Part shown: piece after piece, positions 53,844 to 62,035 of the stretch
Layout of the letters: each line of letters begins with the position of its first letter
Numbering within the stretch: position 1 is the first letter of the stretch
DNA from: Maledivibacter halophilus
Lineage (GTDB): Bacteria > Bacillota > Clostridia > Peptostreptococcales > Caminicellaceae
Direction: 5' to 3'
DNA: 64,000 nucleotides
NCBI RefSeq assembly: GCF_900167445.1
Contig: NZ_FUZT01000003.1
Location: 1-64,000 of the forward strand
Notes under the pieces: generated by a model
What the model was told of the DNA's origin: nothing
The model's database searches: none
The model's input: the letters and a program-made list of their open reading frames with translations, nothing else
Translations under genes and position numbers: made by a program

Positions 53844-53880
53844 ATAAGGAAAACAGGAGAATCTCCCCCGTTTTCCTTAT
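53844..53880 (-). other. Intercistronic hairpin between dgaD and dgaE
   Basis: ATAAGGAAAAC and its exact complement GTTTTCCTTAT enclose a G/C-rich inner stem with GGAGA/TCTCC. It lies 4 bp after the dgaD stop. On the minus strand it is followed by TTGGGG rather than a T-run, so it is more likely to stabilise the PTS message than to end it. Confidence 0.6.
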
Positions 53881-53884
53881 AAAA

Positions 53885-54712
53885 TTATAATATTCCTAAT
53901 ATTGAAGCTACTATACTTATTACAATAATTGATGATAAGATAATATTGTATCTTGGTCCCTTTTTCTTTAAAAATCCGTATATCCCAAATACTGCTACCA
54001 AGGGAAGTAATCCCGGTGCCATTGAATCTAGTATTTCCTGTATAACTATTGGGCTTCCTTCTAAAACATTTATTTCCAATGGTGTTGTTATGTTTATATA
54101 ACTGGCTGATAACGCTCCCATCATAAATAAACCAAGTATACTTGCACTATTAATTAATTCTTTGACCCTTCCATCCTGAAGCAAATTAAGTATTGATTCT
54201 CTGCCTAATTTATAACCTTTATGACATAAAGCATAGCTTATTATTAAAGTTATTGCTGTATAAGAAACAAGTGGTAAAATTCCGCCCATTGAACTTCCTT
54301 CCATGGCAAAGGGTAGAAAAATTCCTATAATTAATGGCATAATTCCTGCCCAAACAATAGAGTCCCCCATACCGGCCACAGGTCCCATCAAACCAGTTTT
54401 AATACCTGTAATTGCAGAATCCGGCACATTTTCTCCATTTGATTTTTGCTCTTCCATAGCAACTGAAATACCGTGAATTATGGTACCAAAAATCCCCTCC
54501 GTGTTAAAAAAGTTCAAATGTCGTTTAAGAGCTTCACTTAAGGTTTCTTTAGTTGTATATAGCTTTTTAAGAACTGGTATCATGCTTGTACAGAAAATTA
54601 AGCTCTGTAAACGTTCATATGAATTTGACAATTCTGCTCCTAAATAATAAATAATCCAAACCTTTGAAATATCCTTTTTAGTAATTTTTGATATAGTAGA
54701 ATTCTCAGACAT
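53885..54712 (-). CDS. dgaD: PTS mannose-family EIID component, glucosaminate-type
   Basis: 275-residue membrane component IID. Family features are the ISKVWIIYYLGAELSNSYER start, the GTIIHGISVAMEEQK segment and TGLMGPVAGMGDSIVWAGIMP, followed by several spans to the C-terminus. IID acts with IIC as the membrane channel for the sugar acid. Its ATG overlaps the dgaC stop (TAATG). It is followed by a hairpin and then dgaE. Confidence 0.92.
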   Translation of the reverse strand: MSENSTISKITKKDISKVWIIYYLGAELSNSYERLQSLIFCTSMIPVLKKLYTTKETLSEALKRHLNFFNTEGIFGTIIHGISVAMEEQKSNGENVPDSAITGIKTGLMGPVAGMGDSIVWAGIMPLIIGIFLPFAMEGSSMGGILPLVSYTAITLIISYALCHKGYKLGRESILNLLQDGRVKELINSASILGLFMMGALSASYINITTPLEINVLEGSPIVIQEILDSMAPGLLPLVAVFGIYGFLKKKGPRYNIILSSIIVISIVASILGIL

Positions 54713-55464
54713 TATGCTTCAGCACCTCCACTTAATGATGTACCTTTGTATAATAACGCTATACATGTACCAAAAATTGCTGCTGCCATAACACTAATAT
54801 TCAAAAACTTAACAGCAAAGAAGCCCATTATAAAGAATGGAATTAATTTTTTCTTTCCAATAACCATTATTGTGATAGCAAATCCTAATGCTGGTAAAAT
54901 ACCTCCCATAATCTCAAAGGAGTGGGTCAACCATTGTGGTAAAATATCTAATATTTTTGAAACAACTGTCTCTCCATAATATGTTGATATAAATACTATG
55001 GGAAAACGAATAATAAAACCAAGTATTGCCGGATAAAGAAAAGCACAGCGGTAAATTCCTTTAGTATTTGCTTCTTCAGCATATTTATCAGCCATATGTA
55101 TCCAAAAAGCATTTGTTGTACGTCGGATTTGATCTACAAATACACCAAGTATTCCAAAGGGAACTGCCAATGCAACTGCTAAATTAGGCTCCATTCCAGT
55201 CTGTAATGCTATTGGAATAGCAATACAAGCAGCCAGTGCTGGATCTGACGGCACATTTCCACCTGGTGTGGAAGTAACCCCTAAATATACTAGTTGAACT
55301 CCCGCTCCTATAATCATAGCTTGTGTCATATCTCCAAATAGCCATCCAACTACCACAGCCACACAAACTGGTTGTAGTAGCATTCCAGAAAAAGTATATC
55401 CAAAACGAAGTCTGGCAAACCAATAATATAAACCCATACAAACAGCAATCATAAATGATCCCAT
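54712..55464 (-). CDS. dgaC: PTS mannose-family EIIC component, glucosaminate-type
   Basis: 250-residue integral membrane component with about seven spans. Visible IIC segments are LLQPVCVAVVVGWLFGDMTQ, AGVQLVYLGVTSTPGGNVPS and FGILGVFVDQIRRTTNAFW. GGAGG precedes the ATG. Ends in TAATG shared with dgaD. It forms the substrate translocation path with IID. Confidence 0.92.
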   Translation of the reverse strand: MGSFMIAVCMGLYYWFARLRFGYTFSGMLLQPVCVAVVVGWLFGDMTQAMIIGAGVQLVYLGVTSTPGGNVPSDPALAACIAIPIALQTGMEPNLAVALAVPFGILGVFVDQIRRTTNAFWIHMADKYAEEANTKGIYRCAFLYPAILGFIIRFPIVFISTYYGETVVSKILDILPQWLTHSFEIMGGILPALGFAITIMVIGKKKLIPFFIMGFFAVKFLNISVMAAAIFGTCIALLYKGTSLSGGAEA

Positions 55465-55475
55465 ACTAAAACCTC

Positions 55476-55967
55476 CTATTTATTATATTTTTTTAATATT
55501 TCTTTAAACTGCTGTGGCTTGTCTTCCGGTATAGTTTGGAAAATAAATTTTACTCCTTTTGATTCCAATCTTTTTATAATTTCCACATCATTATCATCCA
55601 AAGTAATATTTTGAAAAACAGTTTTTCGATTTGGCCCTCCGCCTAATCCTCCAATCTGAACATTTTCAACTTCAAGTCCCTTATTCCAAGCCTCTTCAAG
55701 GGAATTCAAATCACCAAACAGTAATAATACATTTCCTTCTCCAAATTTATTACTATTCCAATTTTCACAGGCTTCTTCTATACCATAGCAATCAACATTT
55801 ACATTAGGTGGTGCAGCCATCAAGTAAACATTTTTCATAAATGGGTCTTGAATTAACATATCACTTGCAACTATAATTCTATTTGCATTTGATTGTGAAA
55901 CCCACTTTGTTACTACTTGTCCATGGATCAATCGACTATCTATTCTACACAATACAATTTTAGCCAT
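55476..55967 (-). CDS. dgaB: PTS mannose-family EIIB component, glucosaminate-type
   Basis: 163-residue cytosolic IIB with the phospho-histidine in RIDSRLIHGQVVTKW (about 15). Other family stretches are IIVASDMLIQDPFMKNVYLM and NVQIGGLGGGP. The ATG at 55967 follows GGAGGTAAG; an ATG five codons earlier overlaps that site. It passes phosphate from IIA to the incoming sugar acid. Confidence 0.92.
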   Translation of the reverse strand: MAKIVLCRIDSRLIHGQVVTKWVSQSNANRIIVASDMLIQDPFMKNVYLMAAPPNVNVDCYGIEEACENWNSNKFGEGNVLLLFGDLNSLEEAWNKGLEVENVQIGGLGGGPNRKTVFQNITLDDNDVEIIKRLESKGVKFIFQTIPEDKPQQFKEILKKYNK

Positions 55968-55988
55968 ATTTCTTACCTCCATTTAAAA

Positions 55989-56411
55989 TCATTTTTCACT
56001 ATTCATCGACAATTGTATTTCCTTTAATACATTTTTACAGCCATGCTTCCCGGAAGCCACTATTCTTTCAACAACCTCCCTATCCCCTAAATTATCTATA
56101 GAAGCCACTGCTTCAAGTAACATATTTGCATTTAAACCCGACACTACATTGATCTTGAACTCTTGACTAAGCTTTGCAGATACATTTGACGTAGTTCCTC
56201 CATATAAATCTGCCATTAATAGTGAATTTTCCGGTAGATTAGAAACCTTGTTCCTAACTTTTTTATAATATTCCTGAAAAGTTTCACTTGCCATCAAAGG
56301 AATTTCCGTTATTCTATCAGTGCTTCCAAAAATCATCTTTATACTGTCTATTAGTTTTTCTCCCCATCCTCCATGGGTAAGTAATAATATTTCTGGTTTC
56401 TTATTTGTCAT
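55989..56411 (-). CDS. dgaA: PTS mannose-family EIIA component, glucosaminate-type
   Basis: 140-residue IIA domain protein. The phospho-histidine is in LLLTHGGWGEKL (about 14); the later MADLYGGTTSNVSAKL and VVSGLNANMLLEA stretches are conserved in the mannose-family [10 protein letters not shown] precedes the ATG. First gene of the dga operon, behind a sigma-54 promoter. Confidence 0.92.
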   Translation of the reverse strand: MTNKKPEILLLTHGGWGEKLIDSIKMIFGSTDRITEIPLMASETFQEYYKKVRNKVSNLPENSLLMADLYGGTTSNVSAKLSQEFKINVVSGLNANMLLEAVASIDNLGDREVVERIVASGKHGCKNVLKEIQLSMNSEK

Positions 56412-56447
56412 TTAAGCACCTCCTCTCATATTGTCAATTATTATACT

Positions 56448-56463
56448 AGCAATCTTCATGCCA
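56448..56463 (-). promoter_or_regulatory. Sigma-54 (-24/-12) promoter of the dga operon
   Basis: On the minus strand TGGCATGAAGATTGCT has the invariant GG and GC separated by exactly ten bases, close to the TGGCAC-N5-TTGCA consensus. It lies about 40 bp before dgaA and directly downstream of the gene for a sigma-54 activator. Confidence 0.88.
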
Positions 56464-56475
56464 AATTTGTGTCAT

Positions 56476-56498
56476 AAAAAAAACACCTTAAGGTGTTT
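56476..56498 (-). terminator. Terminator of the activator gene, overlapping its stop codon
   Basis: On the minus strand AAAACACC, TTAA, GGTGTTTT is followed by further T. The stop TAA of dgaR is the loop of the hairpin. It separates activator transcription from the sigma-54 promoter just below. Confidence 0.8.
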
Positions 56499-59346
56499 TA
56501 TTATATAAAAGCTCATAAATGCAAGATATTTCACTATGAGAAAGTTGTATGCCATAATTTTTTTCTATTTTTGAAAATGACAATTTTATTACAGTAAATT
56601 TTTCATTATAATCCAATGATTTATATCTAGCTTCATATTCCATAGGTTTTTTCATTACTATTATTCGTTCCACCATACAACAGCAGTGTATTAAAAATCT
56701 TAATCTGATTTGTTTAGTTATTGCCAAATCTAATTTTTCGCATATATTACTTAAAGCTTCCTCAACCTCCAATAATATCTTTTCTGGATTTAAAATCGTT
56801 AGATAATCAATAATACTTTGTAATGTAATAGAACTTACAAATTTTTTAGTTATTTGCTTTGTATCATCCCCACAATCACCTATGCGATCAGATATTCCGA
56901 TTATGTCTATAAGCAATTCAATACCATTTTCAGAGAACAGTTCTTCCAGGGATATAAAGGGAATATCTAAAACATTTATATTAAAGGTACCTATGACTCC
57001 TATTATTTCTTCATCCTCATTTATTTGATTTAGTAATTTTTCCTGACTATCAATATTATGGTATTCCTTTGATTCTATCCTAAAATTCTGGGGTAATAAA
57101 TCTTTAAAGGTGTTTTCAATTAACACTTTTATTTTATTTGCTGTTCCTATTCCAGTAATACATGAAGTTATCAATACCCTTGATTTTTTTTCTGCAATTT
57201 TTTTGCTTTCTACAATTAATGAATCCCCACAGGATAATTTTTTAAAATAGCTTTTCATTTCATCAAGGGGTTTTAAATCATATATTACTTTTCTAGTTAC
57301 TTCCAGTAAAAATTCCGTATTAATATTTTTAACTACAAGGGTTTTAATCCCCAATTGTTTTTCAATGATTTGCCCAAAGGAAACTAATGACCCCATATCT
57401 ACTAAAAGTATTATTTCTTTATATTTTTTATTTTTTATAATATTAATTAATTTCTCCAAGGTTTCTCCAATGGATTGATCAATAGGCATATCTATTGACT
57501 GCAATATATCTGTTCTAAATAAATCATTGGCAAAACTTGCCATGCTTGTTGCCGTTGTATTACCATGGGCAATTAGTATTACACCACAATTTCTATCCAT
57601 TACCTTTATTGGACTACTATTATATACAGCGTTCAAAAATAATGTTATAAAAATGAGTTCACTTTTAGGACAAGGTATATTTAAAACCTCAGACATATAT
57701 CTGCATATTATTTTTGCTTCATCATACTCCTTCTTATAATCATCTACAATATATGATGTATTATAAACTGGTGGAGTATCGCCCTTTTTCATATATGATA
57801 AAAAGGAATATATATGTAAATAGAAACTATTTTTATTATTATCATCTAAAATTCTTCCAGTAACCTCTTCTATTTTACCAATTATTTTATTAATTTTACT
57901 AGCCATGGGCTCATCTATGACCTTTTTAGTAGACATAGACTGTAATTTATTATGAAAAGTATATTGAAATAAAGTTTGTATTTTATTTTCCAATAGTACT
58001 TTAATTTCTGAATGTGATAATTCTTTTTCCATAAGTACACTATATTCTTTTATTAGTAAAGAATAAAAATTTATTTTATCATCTTCTAATTCCTTCAAAT
58101 CTATTTCTTTTGTATATAAATTTGTGTTTTGAGTATTAATAATAATAAATTCATTATTCTTATATATAGATTTTAATAAATTTTTAATTCCTAATTCCTT
58201 CTTACTAATTTTTTCTGTCACAAAAGTGTCATCTAAAACAATGCTATTATAGCCTTTTGTCATAACATTCAAAAAAGCTTGAGCACACTTATATTGAATT
58301 TCACTTTTTAATTCACCAATATTTCCTTCAAATTCATGGGTCATAAGATAATAAGCAAAATCATATGAGAGCCTAATATCTAAATTAGTTTTTATACTTT
58401 CCTGCTGCAAAAACTTAAGAATCATTTCCAATCTTTCCTGCAAAGTTCTTTCCTTTAATGATGGAATCTCAATAACTACTTGTATTCTTCTAAGAAAGGT
58501 TTTTAAAAAAGTTGAATTTACATCGCAGGTTGTTGCTCCAATAAGCCTTACTGTAACCTTTTCTTCCTTATTTGAAGAACCCAATTTCCTAAATTTGCCT
58601 TTATCAAGGAGCGAAAAAAGCTTTTCTTGACCTTCTGCAGGCAGTCTGTGAATTTCATCTAAGAAAAAAAACCCTCCATCGGCTTTTTTTATTAGTCCGT
58701 CCTTATCATTAACTGCACCTGTAAAGGCTCCTTGAGTATACCCAAATAATTGTCCAGTTAACAGCTCAGGATTATTATAGTACTCAGAACAGTTGAAATA
58801 AACAAAGGGAACTGCTGTATCAGTTTTATTATATAGCTCATAAAAACGATACATTAATTCAGCAAAATAAGTCTTACCCACACCAGACTCTCCCGTTAAT
58901 AAAACATGTAATCCATTGGGAGGATAAAAAATAGCAGATTTAGCCTTATATATTGCCTCCTTCAAACTTTTATCATATCCTATTAGATTTTTAAAAGGGT
59001 TTCTATCTTGATTTTTAAAATTTTTTTCATTTTTCTTAACTAAATACTTTTTTCTTAAGACTTCAAAGGACTTAACTTCATAATCCTCTTTGTCTATAGT
59101 AGTATTTAATAAATTTTCTATATGATACTTTTCTATAAAAAGTACTGGTCTACTTTTTACTTTAATTACTTTTCCTTCTTTATTTAAAATATTTAACTCC
59201 TGGCTAACTGAATTCCTTGCAATATTAAGATTTTCACTTATTGATTGGGCAGAATATCCTATAGAAGAATTATAAAAAAGGGATTCTCTATCTATTTTTT
59301 GAGATAATTTTCTTATTTCATTATATATACGATCTTTTCTTTTCAT
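56488..59346 (-). CDS. dgaR: Sigma-54-dependent PTS-regulated activator (LevR/DgaR-type)
   Basis: 952-residue multidomain activator. An N-terminal helix-turn-helix is at about 20-60 (YSAQSISENLNIARNSVSQE). The AAA+ domain at about 115-350 has Walker A GESGVGKT, the sigma-54-contacting GYTQGAFTGA motif and Walker B GGFFFLDEIHR. A PRD1-like region follows, then a mannose-type EIIA-like domain (GVILIAHGNTTATSMA, about 580) and a C-terminal PRD with FSKIEKNYGIQLSHSEIS. The PTS therefore controls it by phosphorylation, and it should activate the -24/-12 promoter at 56448-56463. It lies immediately upstream of dgaA. GGAG precedes the ATG. Confidence 0.9.
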   Translation of the reverse strand: MKRKDRIYNEIRKLSQKIDRESLFYNSSIGYSAQSISENLNIARNSVSQELNILNKEGKVIKVKSRPVLFIEKYHIENLLNTTIDKEDYEVKSFEVLRKKYLVKKNEKNFKNQDRNPFKNLIGYDKSLKEAIYKAKSAIFYPPNGLHVLLTGESGVGKTYFAELMYRFYELYNKTDTAVPFVYFNCSEYYNNPELLTGQLFGYTQGAFTGAVNDKDGLIKKADGGFFFLDEIHRLPAEGQEKLFSLLDKGKFRKLGSSNKEEKVTVRLIGATTCDVNSTFLKTFLRRIQVVIEIPSLKERTLQERLEMILKFLQQESIKTNLDIRLSYDFAYYLMTHEFEGNIGELKSEIQYKCAQAFLNVMTKGYNSIVLDDTFVTEKISKKELGIKNLLKSIYKNNEFIIINTQNTNLYTKEIDLKELEDDKINFYSLLIKEYSVLMEKELSHSEIKVLLENKIQTLFQYTFHNKLQSMSTKKVIDEPMASKINKIIGKIEEVTGRILDDNNKNSFYLHIYSFLSYMKKGDTPPVYNTSYIVDDYKKEYDEAKIICRYMSEVLNIPCPKSELIFITLFLNAVYNSSPIKVMDRNCGVILIAHGNTTATSMASFANDLFRTDILQSIDMPIDQSIGETLEKLINIIKNKKYKEIILLVDMGSLVSFGQIIEKQLGIKTLVVKNINTEFLLEVTRKVIYDLKPLDEMKSYFKKLSCGDSLIVESKKIAEKKSRVLITSCITGIGTANKIKVLIENTFKDLLPQNFRIESKEYHNIDSQEKLLNQINEDEEIIGVIGTFNINVLDIPFISLEELFSENGIELLIDIIGISDRIGDCGDDTKQITKKFVSSITLQSIIDYLTILNPEKILLEVEEALSNICEKLDLAITKQIRLRFLIHCCCMVERIIVMKKPMEYEARYKSLDYNEKFTVIKLSFSKIEKNYGIQLSHSEISCIYELLYNKTP

Positions 59347-59446
59347 AAGATCTCCTCCATGGACCTTTATTAAGCAAATATTTTAAAAATTTGTTAGATA
59401 AAATAATTAACTTTAAGATTTAATAGATTTGAAATCTTATATTTAT

Positions 59447-59474
59447 AGTATATTCTTACGACATATTATGTCAA
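59447..59474 (-). promoter_or_regulatory. Probable sigma-A promoter of dgaR
   Basis: On the minus strand TTGACA, a 16-bp spacer and TATACT, about 100 bp before the dgaR ATG. Confidence 0.5.
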
Positions 59475-59478
59475 ATTT

Positions 59479-59498
59479 CTTATTGTTTAAACAATAAG
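59479..59498. promoter_or_regulatory. 20-bp perfect palindrome upstream of dgaR
   Basis: CTTATTGTTTAAACAATAAG is a perfect palindrome placed 4 bp upstream of the -35 element of the dgaR promoter, a typical place for an activator or regulator site. The 432-bp gap between dgaR and the serine hydrolase holds no gene. Confidence 0.45.
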
Positions 59499-59779
59499 GC
59501 CACATAATCTGAAAAATTTAACCATACTCAAAGAGTACAGCAAAATGGAGTCAAAAAAAAGTTAATTGAATATCCCTTAAGAAATCCCCCTGACCAATTT
59601 GATTACAAATTTTCAATTGTACTCAGCTTGATTTTATTCAAAACAAACAATTTTTAAAAATTTTCTTTATTTCTATTTTATAACATGTTAAGCTGATTAT
59701 GTAATTAAGAATTCGAATTCCTAACACAAAACACGATGATCATTTATAAATGAAAAATATCCAAAAGGAGGTAATTATT

Positions 59780-60796
59780 ATGCAAAATACTGAATTACCA
59801 ACATTAAATTGGAAATCCACAGAATCTCAACGTATAGAAATAATTCCAGAAAAACTATCAGAACTTGATTCCATAATAAAATCAAAATGCAATAATATAA
59901 ACGGTATAATCGTCGTAAAAAAAGGAGATATAGTTTTCGAAAATTATTATAGAGGATACGGTCCAAATGACATTCATCACGTAGCTTCTGTAACAAAAAG
60001 CATTCTCTCTGCTCTTATCGGCATTGCTATAAAAAAAGAATATATTAAAAGCATAGATCAGAAAGTGCTGGATTTTTTCCCTGAATATATTTCCGATACC
60101 GACAATGAAAATAAACAAAAAGTAACTATTCGTCATCTTCTTACTATGACCGCCCCCTATCCTTATGATGACTGGAATGAACCCCTTGATAAGCTGTGTA
60201 CCTCACATGACTGGGTAAAATATACTCTAGATATGCTAGGACAAGGTGGAAACATTGGGGGGTTTAAGTATTCCACAGCTGGATCACACTTGCTATCGGC
60301 CATCATCACCCGTAGCACAGGAAAAAGCGCCCTTGAGTTTGCCAATAAATATCTTTTTGGCCCCATAGGTATGAGAATAATTCCACAATATAAAATGGAA
60401 TCATTTTCTTATGATGATTTGTTTGGAAAAAATGTAAGGGGATGGGTAACCGACCCACATGGAAACTCTACAGGTGGATGGGGTCTCACACTTACTCCCC
60501 GTGATATGGTCCGTTTCGGTCTATTATATCTCAATTATGGATTTTGGAACAATCAAGAGATTATTCCAAAATCATGGATTGAAGAATCAACAGCCTCTAA
60601 TAAAAATAACTATGGATATCTGTGGTGGTTATTCAAGGAAAACACTGTTTTTGCATACGCAGCAATGGGGGATGGCGGTAATACTATTTGCTGTATTCCA
60701 TCAAAAAACATGGTTGTATCAATCGTTTCAGAATTTATGATAAACCCGTATGATCGTTGGAAATTGATTAAGGAACACATCCTTCCAATTTTTTAA
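59780..60796 (+). CDS. Beta-lactamase-fold serine hydrolase (class C/DD-peptidase-like)
   Basis: 338 residues. The SxxK motif is HVASVTKSILSALIG (serine about 75), the YxN-like motif is KYSTAGSHLLSAIITR and a late GDGGNTIC takes the place of the KTG box. There is no signal peptide, so the enzyme is probably cytosolic and not a true resistance beta-lactamase; related proteins are esterases or D-aminopeptidases. The ATG at 59780 follows AAAGGAGG by nine bases; an ATG ten codons earlier has no site. It stands alone on the plus strand. Confidence 0.87.
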   Translation: MQNTELPTLNWKSTESQRIEIIPEKLSELDSIIKSKCNNINGIIVVKKGDIVFENYYRGYGPNDIHHVASVTKSILSALIGIAIKKEYIKSIDQKVLDFFPEYISDTDNENKQKVTIRHLLTMTAPYPYDDWNEPLDKLCTSHDWVKYTLDMLGQGGNIGGFKYSTAGSHLLSAIITRSTGKSALEFANKYLFGPIGMRIIPQYKMESFSYDDLFGKNVRGWVTDPHGNSTGGWGLTLTPRDMVRFGLLYLNYGFWNNQEIIPKSWIEESTASNKNNYGYLWWLFKENTVFAYAAMGDGGNTICCIPSKNMVVSIVSEFMINPYDRWKLIKEHILPIF

Positions 60797-60839
60797 AATT
60801 AAATGTTCCCTATCGCTTGTAAACAGTAATAAACTCAAA

Positions 60840-60883
60840 AATCAAGAACCTCTCATCTATTTATAGATGAGAGGTTCTTGATT
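60840..60883. terminator. Long perfect hairpin after the serine hydrolase gene
   Basis: Two perfect 21-bp arms (AATCAAGAACCTCTCATCTAT and its complement) are separated by only two bases, about 45 bp after the hydrolase stop. No T-run follows on either strand, so it may be a factor-assisted terminator, an mRNA-stability element or a mobile palindrome. The 61,000-61,110 stretch below it shows no gene. Confidence 0.5.
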
Positions 60884-61111
60884 ACACATTGATATTTAAT
60901 AGAAAAGTAGATAATTATATTTTACAAATAACACATGATACAAACTCTTTGTCAATTTATTTTAAGCCAGTGGTATTATTCCCACTCGATAAGTTAGAAT
61001 GAAGCTTAAACTTATTTGTTTAATTTTAACGGTGGTTTATAGTAATTTTGGATATTTTACTGATATTATTTGAGGTTTTAAAAGTTTTTAATAGCATTTT
61101 AATATCAATGG

Positions 61112-61240
61112 CTACTTATTAAAATAACCATATAGCATTTTATAAATCCATTTTGATTTAATCGCATCTAATTTTTTTTGTAAGTTACTAATTTTATTCT
61201 GTAGTGAAATGTTTATATCTTTAATGCTATTAATTTCATT
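61112..61240 (-). pseudogene. In-frame continuation of the nuclease-like gene beyond its stop codon
   Basis: Directly after the TAA at 61241-61243 the same frame stays open for 42 codons: NEINSIKDINISLQNKISNL, then QKKLDAIKSKW and a final YGYFNK before TAG. Its heptad pattern continues the coiled coil at the end of the upstream protein. A single nonsense change (for example from AAA, CAA or GAA) would explain it, so the original protein was probably about 307 residues. Confidence 0.65.
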
Positions 61241-62035
61241 TTAAAAAAAAGATAACTCACTTAATTTCTTTTTTTCATTAATAGTAGCTAGTCTAAGTTG
61301 CTCTTTCAGTTCTCTATTTTGTGCATCAAGTTCATTAATTTTCTCAGAAATTAGGTATTCTTTTGAAATAGGGTCTACCAGAATAGAAACATATAAAGTA
61401 TTATTTAGTTTTGACACAATGTTTTTGTATTGTTTTTCTTCTTCTTCCTGGGTTTTGAAATCCTCTTTAATATATTTCCAATTTTTAGCATTAAATTCTA
61501 TTATAGGTATTTCTAAATCTCTAAACTCTTTTATTTTCAGTTCATCAACTTTATAACTATAATATATTTCTATAGCTAACTTTCCAGCCCACTTTTCATA
61601 ATATATAGCTGGTTCTGATTTTGTAAAATACACCATTACATCTACTACTCTATACTTGGTTTTACTAGTGTATACGACCTCTTCTTGCACAGATTTGTCA
61701 ATATAAATTTTAACAGGTTGCCCCTTAACTTTTATATTAATAACTTCTAATCTAGAAATACACTCCTTAAAAAATTCGTGTCTATAACTTTCTTCATAAC
61801 CTTCATGAATTCTATTTGATTTATTTGATTTATATCTAAAATGACTTTTGCTGAGCACTCCGTTTTTCCCTAAAACAAAAGTCATTTTTTCCTTAAAGTT
61901 AGCATTATATGTACTATAAAAATTGTCTTTGTTTCTTTCCCAATATTCCGTTTCAAACGTTTTCCAATGAATTACATCCCAGATGTTGATTCTTTTATAT
62001 TCTCCATTAATTAGTAAATCAGCACTTCTTTTCAT
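61241..62035 (-). CDS. PD-(D/E)XK-like (CoiA-type) putative nuclease with C-terminal coiled coil
   Basis: 264 residues, no membrane span. A central segment HEFFKECISRLEVINIKVKG, YRVVDVMVYFTKSEP and KLAIEIYYSYKVDELKIKEF has the spacing of CoiA-like restriction-fold domains: an early histidine/glutamate, an aspartate in the second strand and a glutamate in the third strand followed by IxxS. The third strand is followed by IPIIEFNAKN. The last 60 residues form a coiled coil. The ATG overlaps the stop of the upstream ATPase gene by 4 bp (ATGA), so the pair is coupled. A stop codon at 61241 truncates the coiled coil. Family assignment is by pattern only. Confidence 0.6.
   Translation of the reverse strand: MKRSADLLINGEYKRINIWDVIHWKTFETEYWERNKDNFYSTYNANFKEKMTFVLGKNGVLSKSHFRYKSNKSNRIHEGYEESYRHEFFKECISRLEVINIKVKGQPVKIYIDKSVQEEVVYTSKTKYRVVDVMVYFTKSEPAIYYEKWAGKLAIEIYYSYKVDELKIKEFRDLEIPIIEFNAKNWKYIKEDFKTQEEEEKQYKNIVSKLNNTLYVSILVDPISKEYLISEKINELDAQNRELKEQLRLATINEKKKLSELSFF

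Noticed and set aside
59780-60796. Antibiotic-resistance beta-lactamase
   Set aside because: No signal peptide, and the KTG box is not evident; the fold is shared by many esterases and peptidases.
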